A DNA stretch of 64,000 nt from an uncultured Prevotella sp. Lineage in GTDB: Bacteria > Bacteroidota > Bacteroidia > Bacteroidales > Bacteroidaceae. Location: positions 43,093 through 107,092 of the forward strand of contig CAJOEC010000006.1 in assembly GCA_905233425.1 (NCBI GenBank), given 5' to 3'. The notes under the pieces were generated by a model. That model was not told where the DNA came from and did not search any database. It saw only the letters and a list, made by a program, of their open reading frames with translations. Shown here piece by piece: positions 24,856-32,407 of the stretch (its first letter is position 1; each line of letters begins with the position of its first letter). A program made the position numbers and the translations under genes.

Positions 24856-26580
24856 ATGAATACGACCGAGCTGCAGGCATTGAAAATGAAGTATAACATC
24901 GTGGGAAACTGCGATGCTTTGAACCATGTCCTCGACGTTGCGATACAGGTTGCACCCACCAAGCTTTCGGTGCTCATCATCGGCGAGAGCGGCGTGGGAA
25001 AGGAGATAATCCCTCGTGTCATCCACGACAACTCACCCCGCCGCCGCGAGAAATATTTCGCCATCAACTGCGGCTCCATCCCCGAGGGCACCATCGACTC
25101 CGAACTCTTCGGCCATGTGAAAGGCTCCTACACCGGTGCCATCAACGACTCACCCGGCTATTTCGGTGTGGCCAACAAGGGCACGCTCTTCCTCGACGAG
25201 GTTGGCGAGCTTCCGCTTGCCACCCAAGCCCGTCTGCTGCGCGTGCTTGAGAACGGCGAGTACATCCCCGTGGGGGCCACCGAGGTGCGCAAGACCGACG
25301 TGCGCATCGTGGCAGCCACAAACGTGAACATCCAGAAAGCCATCAGCGAGGGCCGTTTCCGTGAGGATCTCTTCTACCGACTGAACGAGGTGCCCATGCA
25401 GATGCCGCCACTCAGAGAGCGCGGCGAGGATATAGTGCTGCTGTTCCGACTCTTCGCCATGCAGATGGCACAGGAGTACAAGATGGACCGCATAGTGCTC
25501 ACCGAGGATGCCAAGCAGATGCTCATGCGCTATAAATGGCCGGGCAACGTGCGCCAGCTGAAGAATATCACGCGGCAAATCTCAGTCCTCAGCCAGGAGC
25601 GCACCATCACACCTGAGGTGCTATCGAAATTCATTCCCCAGGACCGCGAGAGCACGCAGCTCACAGTCATCGACAAGGGCGGCGACCACTCCTTCGAGAA
25701 CGAGCGCGAGATACTCTACAAGATACTCTTCGAACTGCGCGGCAACGTCAGCGACATGCGCCGCGACATAGGGCTGCTGAAGAAGCAGATAGAGGACGTG
25801 CAGAGCAAGCCCACGACAATCATCGGCACAGCGTCGACCATACCAACCATCCCCACACAGCCAGCCATCCCCACGCAGCCCGCAGTCGAGGATGCCGTGG
25901 CAGAGGAATATGTGGAGCCGGCACCCGAGCAGGAGAGCCTCAACCTGAACGAGTTGGGTAGGCAGATGCTGGTGAAAGCCCTGGAGCGGAACAACGGCAA
26001 CCGCAGCAAGGCGGCACAGGAGCTGGGCATCAGCGACCGCACGCTCTATCGCAGGCTCAAGCAGTACGGACTGGCACTCATACTGTTTGCCGTCGTCACA
26101 TGCCTCTCACCGCTGTTCTCTTCGTGTAGCATTAGCTACAAGTTCAACGGCGCGAGCATCGACTACACCAAGACGAAGACCATACAGATAGCCGACTTCC
26201 CCATTCGCTCGGCCTACGTGTGGGGACCCATGGCCAGCATATTCAACAACGAGCTGAAGGACCACTATGCCAACCACACCAAGCTGTCGCAGGTGAAGCG
26301 CAACGGCGACCTGAAACTCGAAGGCGAGATAACACGCTACGAGCAACGCAACAAGTCGGTATCGGCCGAAGGACACTCCGCCCAGGTGGAGCTGTCGATG
26401 ACCGTCAACGTCAGGTTCACCAACAATGTGAACCACAGCGAGGACTTCGAGCGCCAGTTCACCGCCTCGCAGAGCTACGACTCAAACCTCAGCCTCAACG
26501 CAGTGCAGGCCGACCTTGTCGCGCAGATGGTGAAAGAGATAACCGACCAAATATTCAACGCCACCGTGGCAAACTGGTAG
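24856..26580 (+). CDS. Sigma-54-type enhancer-binding regulator fused in frame to LptE
   Basis: The frame encodes two proteins in one. Residues 1-405 are a sigma-54-dependent activator: Walker A GESGVGKE (about 48-55), a GAFTGA-type loop GSYTGA (about 91-96), Walker B GTLFLDEVGELP, and a Fis-type helix-turn-helix (NRSKAAQELGISDRTLYRRL). It has no receiver domain. From residue 406 the sequence runs without a stop into a lipoprotein-like hydrophobic segment (LALILFAVVTCLSPLFSSC, Cys424) and an LptE domain (SYKFNGASIDYTKTKTIQIA). LptE normally is a separate outer-membrane lipoprotein that helps assemble lipopolysaccharide with LptD. In related genomes the order is activator, LptE, TPR-like protein and SecG as separate genes. 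A cytoplasmic regulator fused to a lipoprotein is topologically odd; internal initiation, proteolysis or an assembly error are possible. Confidence 0.8.
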   Translation: MNTTELQALKMKYNIVGNCDALNHVLDVAIQVAPTKLSVLIIGESGVGKEIIPRVIHDNSPRRREKYFAINCGSIPEGTIDSELFGHVKGSYTGAINDSPGYFGVANKGTLFLDEVGELPLATQARLLRVLENGEYIPVGATEVRKTDVRIVAATNVNIQKAISEGRFREDLFYRLNEVPMQMPPLRERGEDIVLLFRLFAMQMAQEYKMDRIVLTEDAKQMLMRYKWPGNVRQLKNITRQISVLSQERTITPEVLSKFIPQDRESTQLTVIDKGGDHSFENEREILYKILFELRGNVSDMRRDIGLLKKQIEDVQSKPTTIIGTASTIPTIPTQPAIPTQPAVEDAVAEEYVEPAPEQESLNLNELGRQMLVKALERNNGNRSKAAQELGISDRTLYRRLKQYGLALILFAVVTCLSPLFSSCSISYKFNGASIDYTKTKTIQIADFPIRSAYVWGPMASIFNNELKDHYANHTKLSQVKRNGDLKLEGEITRYEQRNKSVSAEGHSAQVELSMTVNVRFTNNVNHSEDFERQFTASQSYDSNLSLNAVQADLVAQMVKEITDQIFNATVANW

Positions 26581-26581
26581 A

Positions 26582-27349
26582 ATGGAGATTGTAGAACTGA
26601 TAAGCCATCCCGAGCGCCTCGACCGCGACACTCTCTACGAGTTGCGTTCGCTGCTGGCTCTGTTCCCATATTTCCAGCCGGCGCGACTGCTGATGCTTCA
26701 GAATCTCTTCCTGCTCCACGACGCCACCTTCGACGAAGAACTGCGACGAGCCGCCATCTACATCACCGACCGCGACGTGCTCTTCCAGATGGTCGAGGCA
26801 GGCCACTACAGGCTGAAGAGCCTGGAAAGCAAATCACCTCCAAAGGCGGCCCAGCTGCCGAAAGAGGAACTTGACAGCCGTACACTATCGCTCATCGACG
26901 ACTTCCTCGACTCAATGCCGATAGAAGACGACGACAAAGAGAAGAAACCCAAGCGCAAGCCAACACCTGCCGACGCCGCTGTGGACTATGTGGCCTACCT
27001 TCTGGAAAGCGAGAACGAAGAGGAAAACGCGGCTGAGGAAGTGCCGCAGCTGAAAGGGCAGGACCTCATTGACACGTTCATTGAGCAGGACAAAGGGAAG
27101 ATTGTCCTGAACGAGAATCCGACCCTGAAACCCGAAATAGAAGATAACGCCGCCGACATGCCCGAACAGGCCGAAAACGACATCTACACCGAGACAATGG
27201 CGCGTATTTACATCAAACAGGGCAAATATTCGCGTGCTTTGGAAATAATTCGGCGATTAAGTTTGCAGGATTCAGAAAAAAATGCTTACTTTGCAGACCA
27301 AATCCGATTCTTGGAAAAATTAATAATAAACAGTAATAACAAAAAGTAA
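26582..27349 (+). CDS. Conserved TPR-like protein of the LptE-SecG operon
   Basis: The 255-residue protein starts one base after the stop of the LptE-encoding frame. It is acidic and charged in the middle (residues about 100-190). The C-terminus (YTETMARIYIKQGKYSRAL ... NAYFADQIRFLEKL) looks like a TPR-type helical repeat. No signal peptide or membrane segment is visible, so it is probably cytoplasmic. Proteins of this kind are found between lptE and secG in many Bacteroidetes; their role is not established, though the conserved placement suggests a link to envelope biogenesis. Translational coupling to the upstream frame is likely. Confidence 0.65.
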   Translation: MEIVELISHPERLDRDTLYELRSLLALFPYFQPARLLMLQNLFLLHDATFDEELRRAAIYITDRDVLFQMVEAGHYRLKSLESKSPPKAAQLPKEELDSRTLSLIDDFLDSMPIEDDDKEKKPKRKPTPADAAVDYVAYLLESENEEENAAEEVPQLKGQDLIDTFIEQDKGKIVLNENPTLKPEIEDNAADMPEQAENDIYTETMARIYIKQGKYSRALEIIRRLSLQDSEKNAYFADQIRFLEKLIINSNNKK

Positions 27350-27359
27350 TTTTAAAACA

Positions 27360-27752
27360 ATGGGAATTTACACTTTACTAATCATCCTGATTGTCATTGC
27401 CGCCATACTCATGGTGGGCATCGTACTCATTCAGGAGTCGAAGGGCGGTGGCTTGGCATCAAGCTTCTCAGCCTACAACCAGATTGGCGGTGTCCGCAAG
27501 ACCACCGACTTCATCGAGAAAACCACTTGGGGACTGGCCGCCTTCATGGTCGTCGTCAGCATCGCTTGTGCTTACGTCGCTCCCCGAGGTGAGAATGAGG
27601 GCAGCCTCATCGACAACATCGAGAACCCGCTGACAAGCCCCGAGAATCCCACAGGATTCGGCGCCAGCGCCGTCCAGGACGAGGCTCCAGCAGCCGCAGA
27701 GGCCCCCGCAGCCGCAGAGGACACAGAAGCCCCCGCAGCAGAGAACGAGTAA
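27360..27752 (+). CDS. secG: Preprotein translocase subunit SecG
   Basis: The 130-residue protein has the SecG layout: a first membrane segment (residues about 4-22, LLIILIVIAAILMVGIVLI), the conserved QESKGGGLASSFSAYNQIG loop, a second membrane segment (about 54-74) and a short tail. It is an inner-membrane component of the SecYEG translocase. The tail after residue 80 is longer than usual and rich in Ala, Pro and Glu (AAAEAPAAAEDTEAPAAE), as is common in Bacteroidetes. It follows the TPR-like gene by 10 bases and is closed by a good terminator. Confidence 0.92.
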   Translation: MGIYTLLIILIVIAAILMVGIVLIQESKGGGLASSFSAYNQIGGVRKTTDFIEKTTWGLAAFMVVVSIACAYVAPRGENEGSLIDNIENPLTSPENPTGFGASAVQDEAPAAAEAPAAAEDTEAPAAENE

Positions 27753-27786
27753 CTGCTGAACCCGCTTTTGCTGGAACACCACCTTT

Positions 27787-27827
27787 CCACGCCCGCCGTC
27801 TGACCGACGACGGGCGTGGAGTTTTTT
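27787..27827 (+). terminator. Rho-independent terminator after secG
   Basis: A 14-bp stem (27787-27800 with 27806-27819, one mismatch) with a 5-base loop is followed by AGTTTTTTC. It ends the activator-LptE-SecG operon. Confidence 0.85.
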
Positions 27828-27846
27828 CATGCCCAAAAGCCCAAAA

Positions 27847-27934
27847 AGTTCGCGCCGGGCGAACTGTGAGTTCGCGCCGTGCGGACTGGGAGTTCGCGCC
27901 GGGCGAACTGGAAGCCCGCTCCGGGCTAACTTGC
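27847..27934. repeat. Four 22-bp palindromic tandem units
   Basis: Four units of exactly 22 bp, each containing a near-palindrome such as AGTTCGCGCCGGGCGAACT, follow a run of A. The same design (4 x 22 bp, same core, same A-run) occurs at 39828-39915. The last unit is the most divergent. It occupies much of the 305-base gap between secG and the amidase gene (27753-28057), which otherwise holds the secG terminator and the amidase promoter. Confidence 0.8.
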
Positions 27935-27959
27935 AGGGGGGCAAAAAAGGACACCATTA

Positions 27960-27991
27960 TTTGGTGGGTTCGCGTAAAATGTGTAACTTTG
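27960..27991 (+). promoter_or_regulatory. Bacteroidetes promoter for the amidase gene
   Basis: TTTG (27960-27963) and TAACTTTG (27984-27991) are separated by 20 bases, a full match to the Bacteroidetes consensus. The start codon at 28058 lies 67 bases downstream. This position also argues against the longer open frame that begins at 27866. Confidence 0.8.
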
Positions 27992-28057
27992 CACCCGAAT
28001 TGCGGGCCGGCACTGGGTCTGCCCCCTTCAGAACCCCTTCCAAGGCAAAAGGTACAC

Positions 28058-29032
28058 ATGAAAATCGGATTCCTTCAACAGCACAACACGGCCGACCGTC
28101 TGCACAATGTGGAAAGGCTGTGCGACGGCATTTGCGACCTCGCACGACGTGGTGCAGAACTGATTGTCCTACAGGAACTACACAACACCCTCTATTTCTG
28201 CGACCAAGAGGACGTCGCCCGTTTCGACCTGGCAGAACCCATCCCCGGCCCGTCGACCGACATCTACGGACGGCTGGCAAAGGAATGCAGCATAGTGCTC
28301 GTGACATCGCTCTTTGAGCGGCGGGCGCCGGGACTCTACCACAACACCGCCGTGGTGTTCGAGAAAGACGGCTCAATGGCGGGCAAGTATCGCAAGATGC
28401 ACATCCCCGACGATCCGGGCTACTACGAGAAATTCTATTTCACTCCAGGCGACATGGGCTTCCACCCCATACAGACCAGCGTCGGCCGACTGGGCGTGCT
28501 CGTCTGCTGGGACCAGTGGTACCCCGAGGCTGCACGCCTCATGGCCCTGCAAGGCGCCGAGATATTGGTCTATCCCACGGCCATTGGCTTCGACCCCAAC
28601 GACACACCAGAGGAGCAACAGCGCCAGAGACAGGCATGGCAGCTCGTCATGCGCGGTCATGCCGTGGCCAACGGTCTGCCTGTAGTGGCGGTGAACCGCG
28701 TGGGGAAAGAAAGCCCCACCTCCGGCCCCTCCCTCGGTGGGGAGGGGAGTATATACTCTCAAGGGCAGATTCCTGACAGCGGACAAGTGGATAAAGTGAC
28801 AACTCCCCTCCCCACCGAGGGAGGGGTTGGGGGTGGGGCTCTCTTTTGGGGCACTTCCTTCGTCTGCGGCCCGCAGGGCGAGATGTACTACGAGGCATCG
28901 GAGGACGAGGAAGAGAGCATCATCGTCGACATCGACATGGGCCGCTCAGAGCAGGTGCGACGCTGGTGGCCGTTCCTGCGCGACAGACGAATAGACAGCT
29001 ATCACGACATAACAAAACGATTCATAGATTGA
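28058..29032 (+). CDS. aguB: N-carbamoylputrescine amidase (nitrilase superfamily), with 43-residue insert
   Basis: The 324-residue enzyme belongs to the carbon-nitrogen hydrolase family, with the catalytic triad E40 (VLQELHN), K113 (YRKMHIPDDPGYYEKFYF) and C150 (LVCWDQWYPEAARLMALQGA). The DPGYYEKFYFTPGD segment is typical of N-carbamoylputrescine amidase, which makes putrescine from the agmatine deiminase product. I chose the ATG at 28058 because it lies downstream of a good promoter and gives the normal N-terminus MKIGFLQQHN. Family members are about 290 residues; the extra length is an in-frame insertion of a REP-like inverted pair (residues 219-261, including PTSGPSLGGEGS and TTPLPTEGGVGGG) just before the conserved GTSFVCGPQGE strand. 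No agmatine deiminase gene is in the window. Confidence 0.88.
   Translation: MKIGFLQQHNTADRLHNVERLCDGICDLARRGAELIVLQELHNTLYFCDQEDVARFDLAEPIPGPSTDIYGRLAKECSIVLVTSLFERRAPGLYHNTAVVFEKDGSMAGKYRKMHIPDDPGYYEKFYFTPGDMGFHPIQTSVGRLGVLVCWDQWYPEAARLMALQGAEILVYPTAIGFDPNDTPEEQQRQRQAWQLVMRGHAVANGLPVVAVNRVGKESPTSGPSLGGEGSIYSQGQIPDSGQVDKVTTPLPTEGGVGGGALFWGTSFVCGPQGEMYYEASEDEEESIIVDIDMGRSEQVRRWWPFLRDRRIDSYHDITKRFID
28712..28840. repeat. REP-like inverted pair inside the amidase gene
   Basis: Two 36-bp arms (28712-28747 and 28805-28840), each starting or ending AGCCCCACC and carrying CCCTCGGTGGGGAGGGG, are inverted with only three mismatches and flank a 57-bp core. The 129-bp total is a multiple of three and keeps the gene in frame. 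This is the shape of a REPIN (paired REP sequences). Confidence 0.85.
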
Positions 29033-29064
29033 AAACAAAAGTATTAAGAACAGGAAAAAAGGAA

Positions 29065-29862
29065 ATGAAAAAAACCGCACTTTTACTGGCCACTGCAGCT
29101 GTCCTGCTGGTATCGGCCACAAAAACGCAAGCACAGGACAAAGTGGAGAGCACTGTGGGACTCGACCTCGTGAGCCGCTACATGTGGCGAGGCACCGAAA
29201 AAGGAGGCATAACCATCATACCAGCTGCCAAGGTGAGCTGGAAGGGCGCATCGCTGAAGCTGCAGGGCACCACGGGACTGGACAGCGACGACCCACGAGA
29301 GATAAACCTCTCGTTGGGATACAAGTACAAGTTCTTAAACGTTGGAGTGACTGACTACTGGACATCGGGCAAGGACATGGAGGGGCACAACCTCTACTTC
29401 GAGTGGGACCCGGTGAAAAACGGACACCAGCTCGAGGCCAATCTCGGCGTCGATTTCGGGTACTTCTCACTCCAGGCATATACCATGGTCTGGGGTAACG
29501 ACTTCCAGTACAACACGCTGCTCGACGTGAAGAACCGCACCAACGGCAAGCGGGCATACTCTACGTTCATAGAGCTGCGCGTGCCATTCTACATGGGAGG
29601 CATCGACTGGGATGTGTGCGCCGGAATGACTCCTTTCGAGGGGGCATACGTGGTGAAGCCGTTCACCGAGATAAGCACCATCACGCTGGTAAAAAGAGAC
29701 GAGTTCTATGCCGACAAGGCTGCGTGCATCATGGCATCAATCAGGGCTACGAAGCGACTGGAGTTCGGCGACATGAAGGTGCCCATATTCGCAGAGATGC
29801 ACACCAACCCCTACATGAAGAGGGCCAGCTTCCTCGTCGGAGTTAGTGTACAGCCGTTCTAA
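29065..29862 (+). CDS. Outer-membrane beta-barrel protein upstream of glnN
   Basis: I chose the ATG at 29065, preceded by AGGAAAAAAGGAA, because it gives a clean signal peptide (LLLATAAVLLVSATKTQAQ) and the frame upstream overlaps the amidase gene. The 265-residue product has barrel-like strands (SRYMWRGTEKGG, NLSLGYKYKFLNVGVTDYW, VPFYMGGIDWDVCAG) and ends SFLVGVSVQPF, a typical terminal strand with Phe at the end. The family is not recognised beyond 'uncharacterised outer-membrane protein'. It lies between the amidase (32 bases) and glnN (27 bases), so it may be co-transcribed with nitrogen-metabolism genes, possibly as a pore for nitrogen compounds; that is speculation. Confidence 0.7.
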   Translation: MKKTALLLATAAVLLVSATKTQAQDKVESTVGLDLVSRYMWRGTEKGGITIIPAAKVSWKGASLKLQGTTGLDSDDPREINLSLGYKYKFLNVGVTDYWTSGKDMEGHNLYFEWDPVKNGHQLEANLGVDFGYFSLQAYTMVWGNDFQYNTLLDVKNRTNGKRAYSTFIELRVPFYMGGIDWDVCAGMTPFEGAYVVKPFTEISTITLVKRDEFYADKAACIMASIRATKRLEFGDMKVPIFAEMHTNPYMKRASFLVGVSVQPF

Positions 29863-29889
29863 ATGAAGTGAAAGGGGAGTGAGGAAGCA

Positions 29890-32205
29890 ATGGATAACAG
29901 CAATCTGAGATTCCAGGTGGTGGAGGAGGCGTTCAAGAAACGCGCCCTCGACGTACCGGTGCCGAAAGAACGTCCTTCGGAGTATTTCGGCAAGTTTGTG
30001 TTCAACCGGCAGAAGATGTACAAGTATCTCGCTGCCGACGTTTATGACAAGCTCGTCGATGTCATCGACAACGGTGCACGTCTGGACCGCTCGATAGCCG
30101 ACGCTGTGGCCACCGGAATGAAACAGTGGGCACAGGAAATGGGCGCCACACACTACACCCACTGGTTCCAGCCGCTGACTGAAGGCACCGCCGAAAAGCA
30201 CGATGCCTTCGTGGAGCACGACGGCAAGGGCGGGATGATAGAAAAATTCTCGGGCAAGCTGCTCGTACAGCAGGAACCCGACGCATCGTCGTTCCCCAAC
30301 GGCGGCATACGCAACACCTTCGAGGCCCGTGGTTACTCGGCATGGGACCCGACATCGCCCGTGTTTATCATCGACGACACGCTCTGCATCCCCACAATAT
30401 TTATCGCGTACACGGGCGAGGCACTCGACTACAAGGCACCGCTGCTGCGCGCCCTACATGCCGTGGACAAAGCGGCTACCGAGGTGTGCCAGTATTTCTA
30501 CGACGACGTGAAAAAGGTGCAGGTGAACCTGGGCTGGGAGCAGGAGTATTTCCTTGTCGACGAGGGTCTCTACTCCGCCCGTCCCGACCTGATGCTCACC
30601 GGCCGCACGCTGATGGGCCACGAGTCGGCCAAGAACCAGCAGATGGACGACCACTACTTCGGAACCATCCCCGACCGTGTGCAGGCATTCATGAAAGACC
30701 TGGAGATTCAGGCTCTCATGCTCTCCATTCCCTGCAAGACGCGCCACAACGAGGTGGCGCCCAACCAGTTTGAGCTGGCGCCAATCTTCGAGGAGTGCAA
30801 CCTGGCCGTCGACCACAACATGCTGCTCATGTCGCTGATGAAACGCGTGGCACGCAAGCACGGATTCCGCGTGCTGCTCCACGAAAAGCCTTTCGACGGC
30901 ATCAACGGCAGCGGCAAGCATTGCAACTGGAGCCTCTCAACAGACACCGGCGTGCTGCTCCATGCACCGGAAAAGGCCGGGGGGAACATCAACGAGACAT
31001 TGCGCTTCGTGACTTTTATCGTGGAGACGCTGATGGCAGCCTATAGGCACAACGGACTGCTGAAGGCCTCGATCATGAGTGCCACAAACGCCCACCGCCT
31101 GGGCGGCAACGAGGCCCCGCCAAGCATCATCTCGTCGTTCCTCGGACAGTATGTATCAACCTTGCTCGACCACATTGAAGCCCCCCATTCGTCGCCCGAG
31201 GGGGACACAATAGACATCAAGTCTATAGAAGCCCCCTCGGGGGCAGTAGGGGGGGCTGAGCATAGTGGGGAGATAGACATCCCCCAGATTCCCGACCTTA
31301 TCGTCGACAATACCGACCGCAACCGCACCAGTCCTTTCGCCTTCACCGGCAACCGCTTCGAGTTCCGTGCGCCGGGGTCGAGCAGCAACTGCGCCTCAGC
31401 CATGATCGCCCTCAACGCAGCCATGGCTGAAGCATTGTGCTCGTTCAAGGAGCGTGTGGACAGGAGAATCGAGGAGTACACAGGAAGAGCTGAGTACGCC
31501 GAGGGTACTGGCCATACGGCCAAGTTCCACGCCATTGTCGACGTGCTGCGCGAGGACATAAAGACCTGTAAGCCTGTGCGCTTCGACGGCAACGGCTACA
31601 GCGACGAGTGGGTGAAAGAGGCCGCACGCCGTGGACTCGACACGGAGAAGTCGTGCCCGGTCATCTTCGAGCACTATCTCGACGACTCGTCGGTGAAGAT
31701 GTTCGAGGCCACAAAGGTGATGAACCGCAAGGAACTGGAGGCACGCAACGAGGTGAAGTGGGAGATGTACGTGAAGACCGTGCAGATAGAGGCCCGCGTA
31801 CTTGGCGACCTCGCCATGAACCACATTATACCCGTGGCGACCCACTATCAGAGCCAGCTCATAAAGAACGTGCAGGGCATGAAGGACATCTTCTCAGGAG
31901 GCAGAGGAGATGAGGAGAAAAAGGAGGGAGAGGAGAAGGCCATGCGCCTCTCCGCCCGCAACATGAAGCTCATCGAGGAGATTGCAGTACGCACCGAGGC
32001 CATAGAGCGCCTCGTGGAAGAGCTGACCGACGCCCGCCGCGTGGCCAACCGCATACAGGACATACACCAGCGCGCCATAGCATACCACGACACCGTATGC
32101 CCACACATGGAGGAAATACGCAACGAGACAGACCACCTCGAAATGATTGTCGAGGACGGCCTCTGGACCCTGCCCAAGTACCGGGAACTGTTATTCATAA
32201 GATAA
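29890..32205 (+). CDS. glnN: Type III glutamine synthetase
   Basis: The 771-residue protein is a GSIII enzyme, which makes glutamine from glutamate, ammonia and ATP. Signatures are the GSIII N-terminus (KERPSEYFGKFVFNRQKMYK), VNLGWEQEYFLVD, NEVAPNQFELAPIFEECN, KPFDGINGSGKHCNWSLSTD and NRTSPFAFTGNRFEFRAPGSS. The usual length is about 730 residues; the excess comes from an in-frame repeat insertion at residues 430-456 (SSPEGDTIDIKSIEAPSGA), in the loop that follows LDHIE and precedes the conserved LIVDNTDRNRTSPF. That loop is variable in the family, so activity may be kept. The stop codon directly abuts, and is shared with, a 22-unit 9-bp array. Confidence 0.95.
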   Translation: MDNSNLRFQVVEEAFKKRALDVPVPKERPSEYFGKFVFNRQKMYKYLAADVYDKLVDVIDNGARLDRSIADAVATGMKQWAQEMGATHYTHWFQPLTEGTAEKHDAFVEHDGKGGMIEKFSGKLLVQQEPDASSFPNGGIRNTFEARGYSAWDPTSPVFIIDDTLCIPTIFIAYTGEALDYKAPLLRALHAVDKAATEVCQYFYDDVKKVQVNLGWEQEYFLVDEGLYSARPDLMLTGRTLMGHESAKNQQMDDHYFGTIPDRVQAFMKDLEIQALMLSIPCKTRHNEVAPNQFELAPIFEECNLAVDHNMLLMSLMKRVARKHGFRVLLHEKPFDGINGSGKHCNWSLSTDTGVLLHAPEKAGGNINETLRFVTFIVETLMAAYRHNGLLKASIMSATNAHRLGGNEAPPSIISSFLGQYVSTLLDHIEAPHSSPEGDTIDIKSIEAPSGAVGGAEHSGEIDIPQIPDLIVDNTDRNRTSPFAFTGNRFEFRAPGSSSNCASAMIALNAAMAEALCSFKERVDRRIEEYTGRAEYAEGTGHTAKFHAIVDVLREDIKTCKPVRFDGNGYSDEWVKEAARRGLDTEKSCPVIFEHYLDDSSVKMFEATKVMNRKELEARNEVKWEMYVKTVQIEARVLGDLAMNHIIPVATHYQSQLIKNVQGMKDIFSGGRGDEEKKEGEEKAMRLSARNMKLIEEIAVRTEAIERLVEELTDARRVANRIQDIHQRAIAYHDTVCPHMEEIRNETDHLEMIVEDGLWTLPKYRELLFIR
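31179..31257. repeat. REP-like inverted pair inside glnN
   Basis: Two 26-bp arms (31179-31204 and 31232-31257) share AGCCCCCC at the outer end and CCCGAGGGGG at the inner end in inverted orientation, with a central core that itself holds ATAGAC/GTCTAT. The arms match less well in the middle than those in the amidase gene. The element keeps the frame open. Confidence 0.75.
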
Positions 32206-32399
32206 GTCCTATAAGCCCCATAAGTCCTATAAGACTCATAAGTCCTATAAGACTCATAAGTCCTATAAGTCCCATAAGTCCCATAAGTCCTATAAGACTC
32301 ATAAGTCCTATAAGTCCCATAAGTCCCATAAGACTCATAAGTCCTATAAGTCCCATAAGACTCATAAGACCCATAAGTCCTATAAGTCCCATTAGCCCC
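32202..32399. repeat. Array of 22 tandem 9-bp units (ATAAGTCCY)
   Basis: Exactly 22 consecutive 9-bp units with consensus ATAAG(T/A)C(C/T)(C/T) fill the whole space between the glnN stop codon and the next start codon. The main variants are ATAAGTCCT, ATAAGTCCC and ATAAGACTC. The TAA stop of glnN is inside the first unit. A shorter array of the same unit lies at 51557-51673. Confidence 0.95.
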
Positions 32400-32407
32400 A
32401 AAGCCCT

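Noticed and set aside
27866..28057. 64-residue N-terminal extension of the amidase
   Set aside because: It overlaps the repeat array and the consensus promoter, and the family N-terminus begins at 28058.
32202..32399. CRISPR-like array after glnN
   Set aside because: The units are only 9 bp and contiguous; there are no spacers, no repeats of 24-37 bp and no cas genes in the window.
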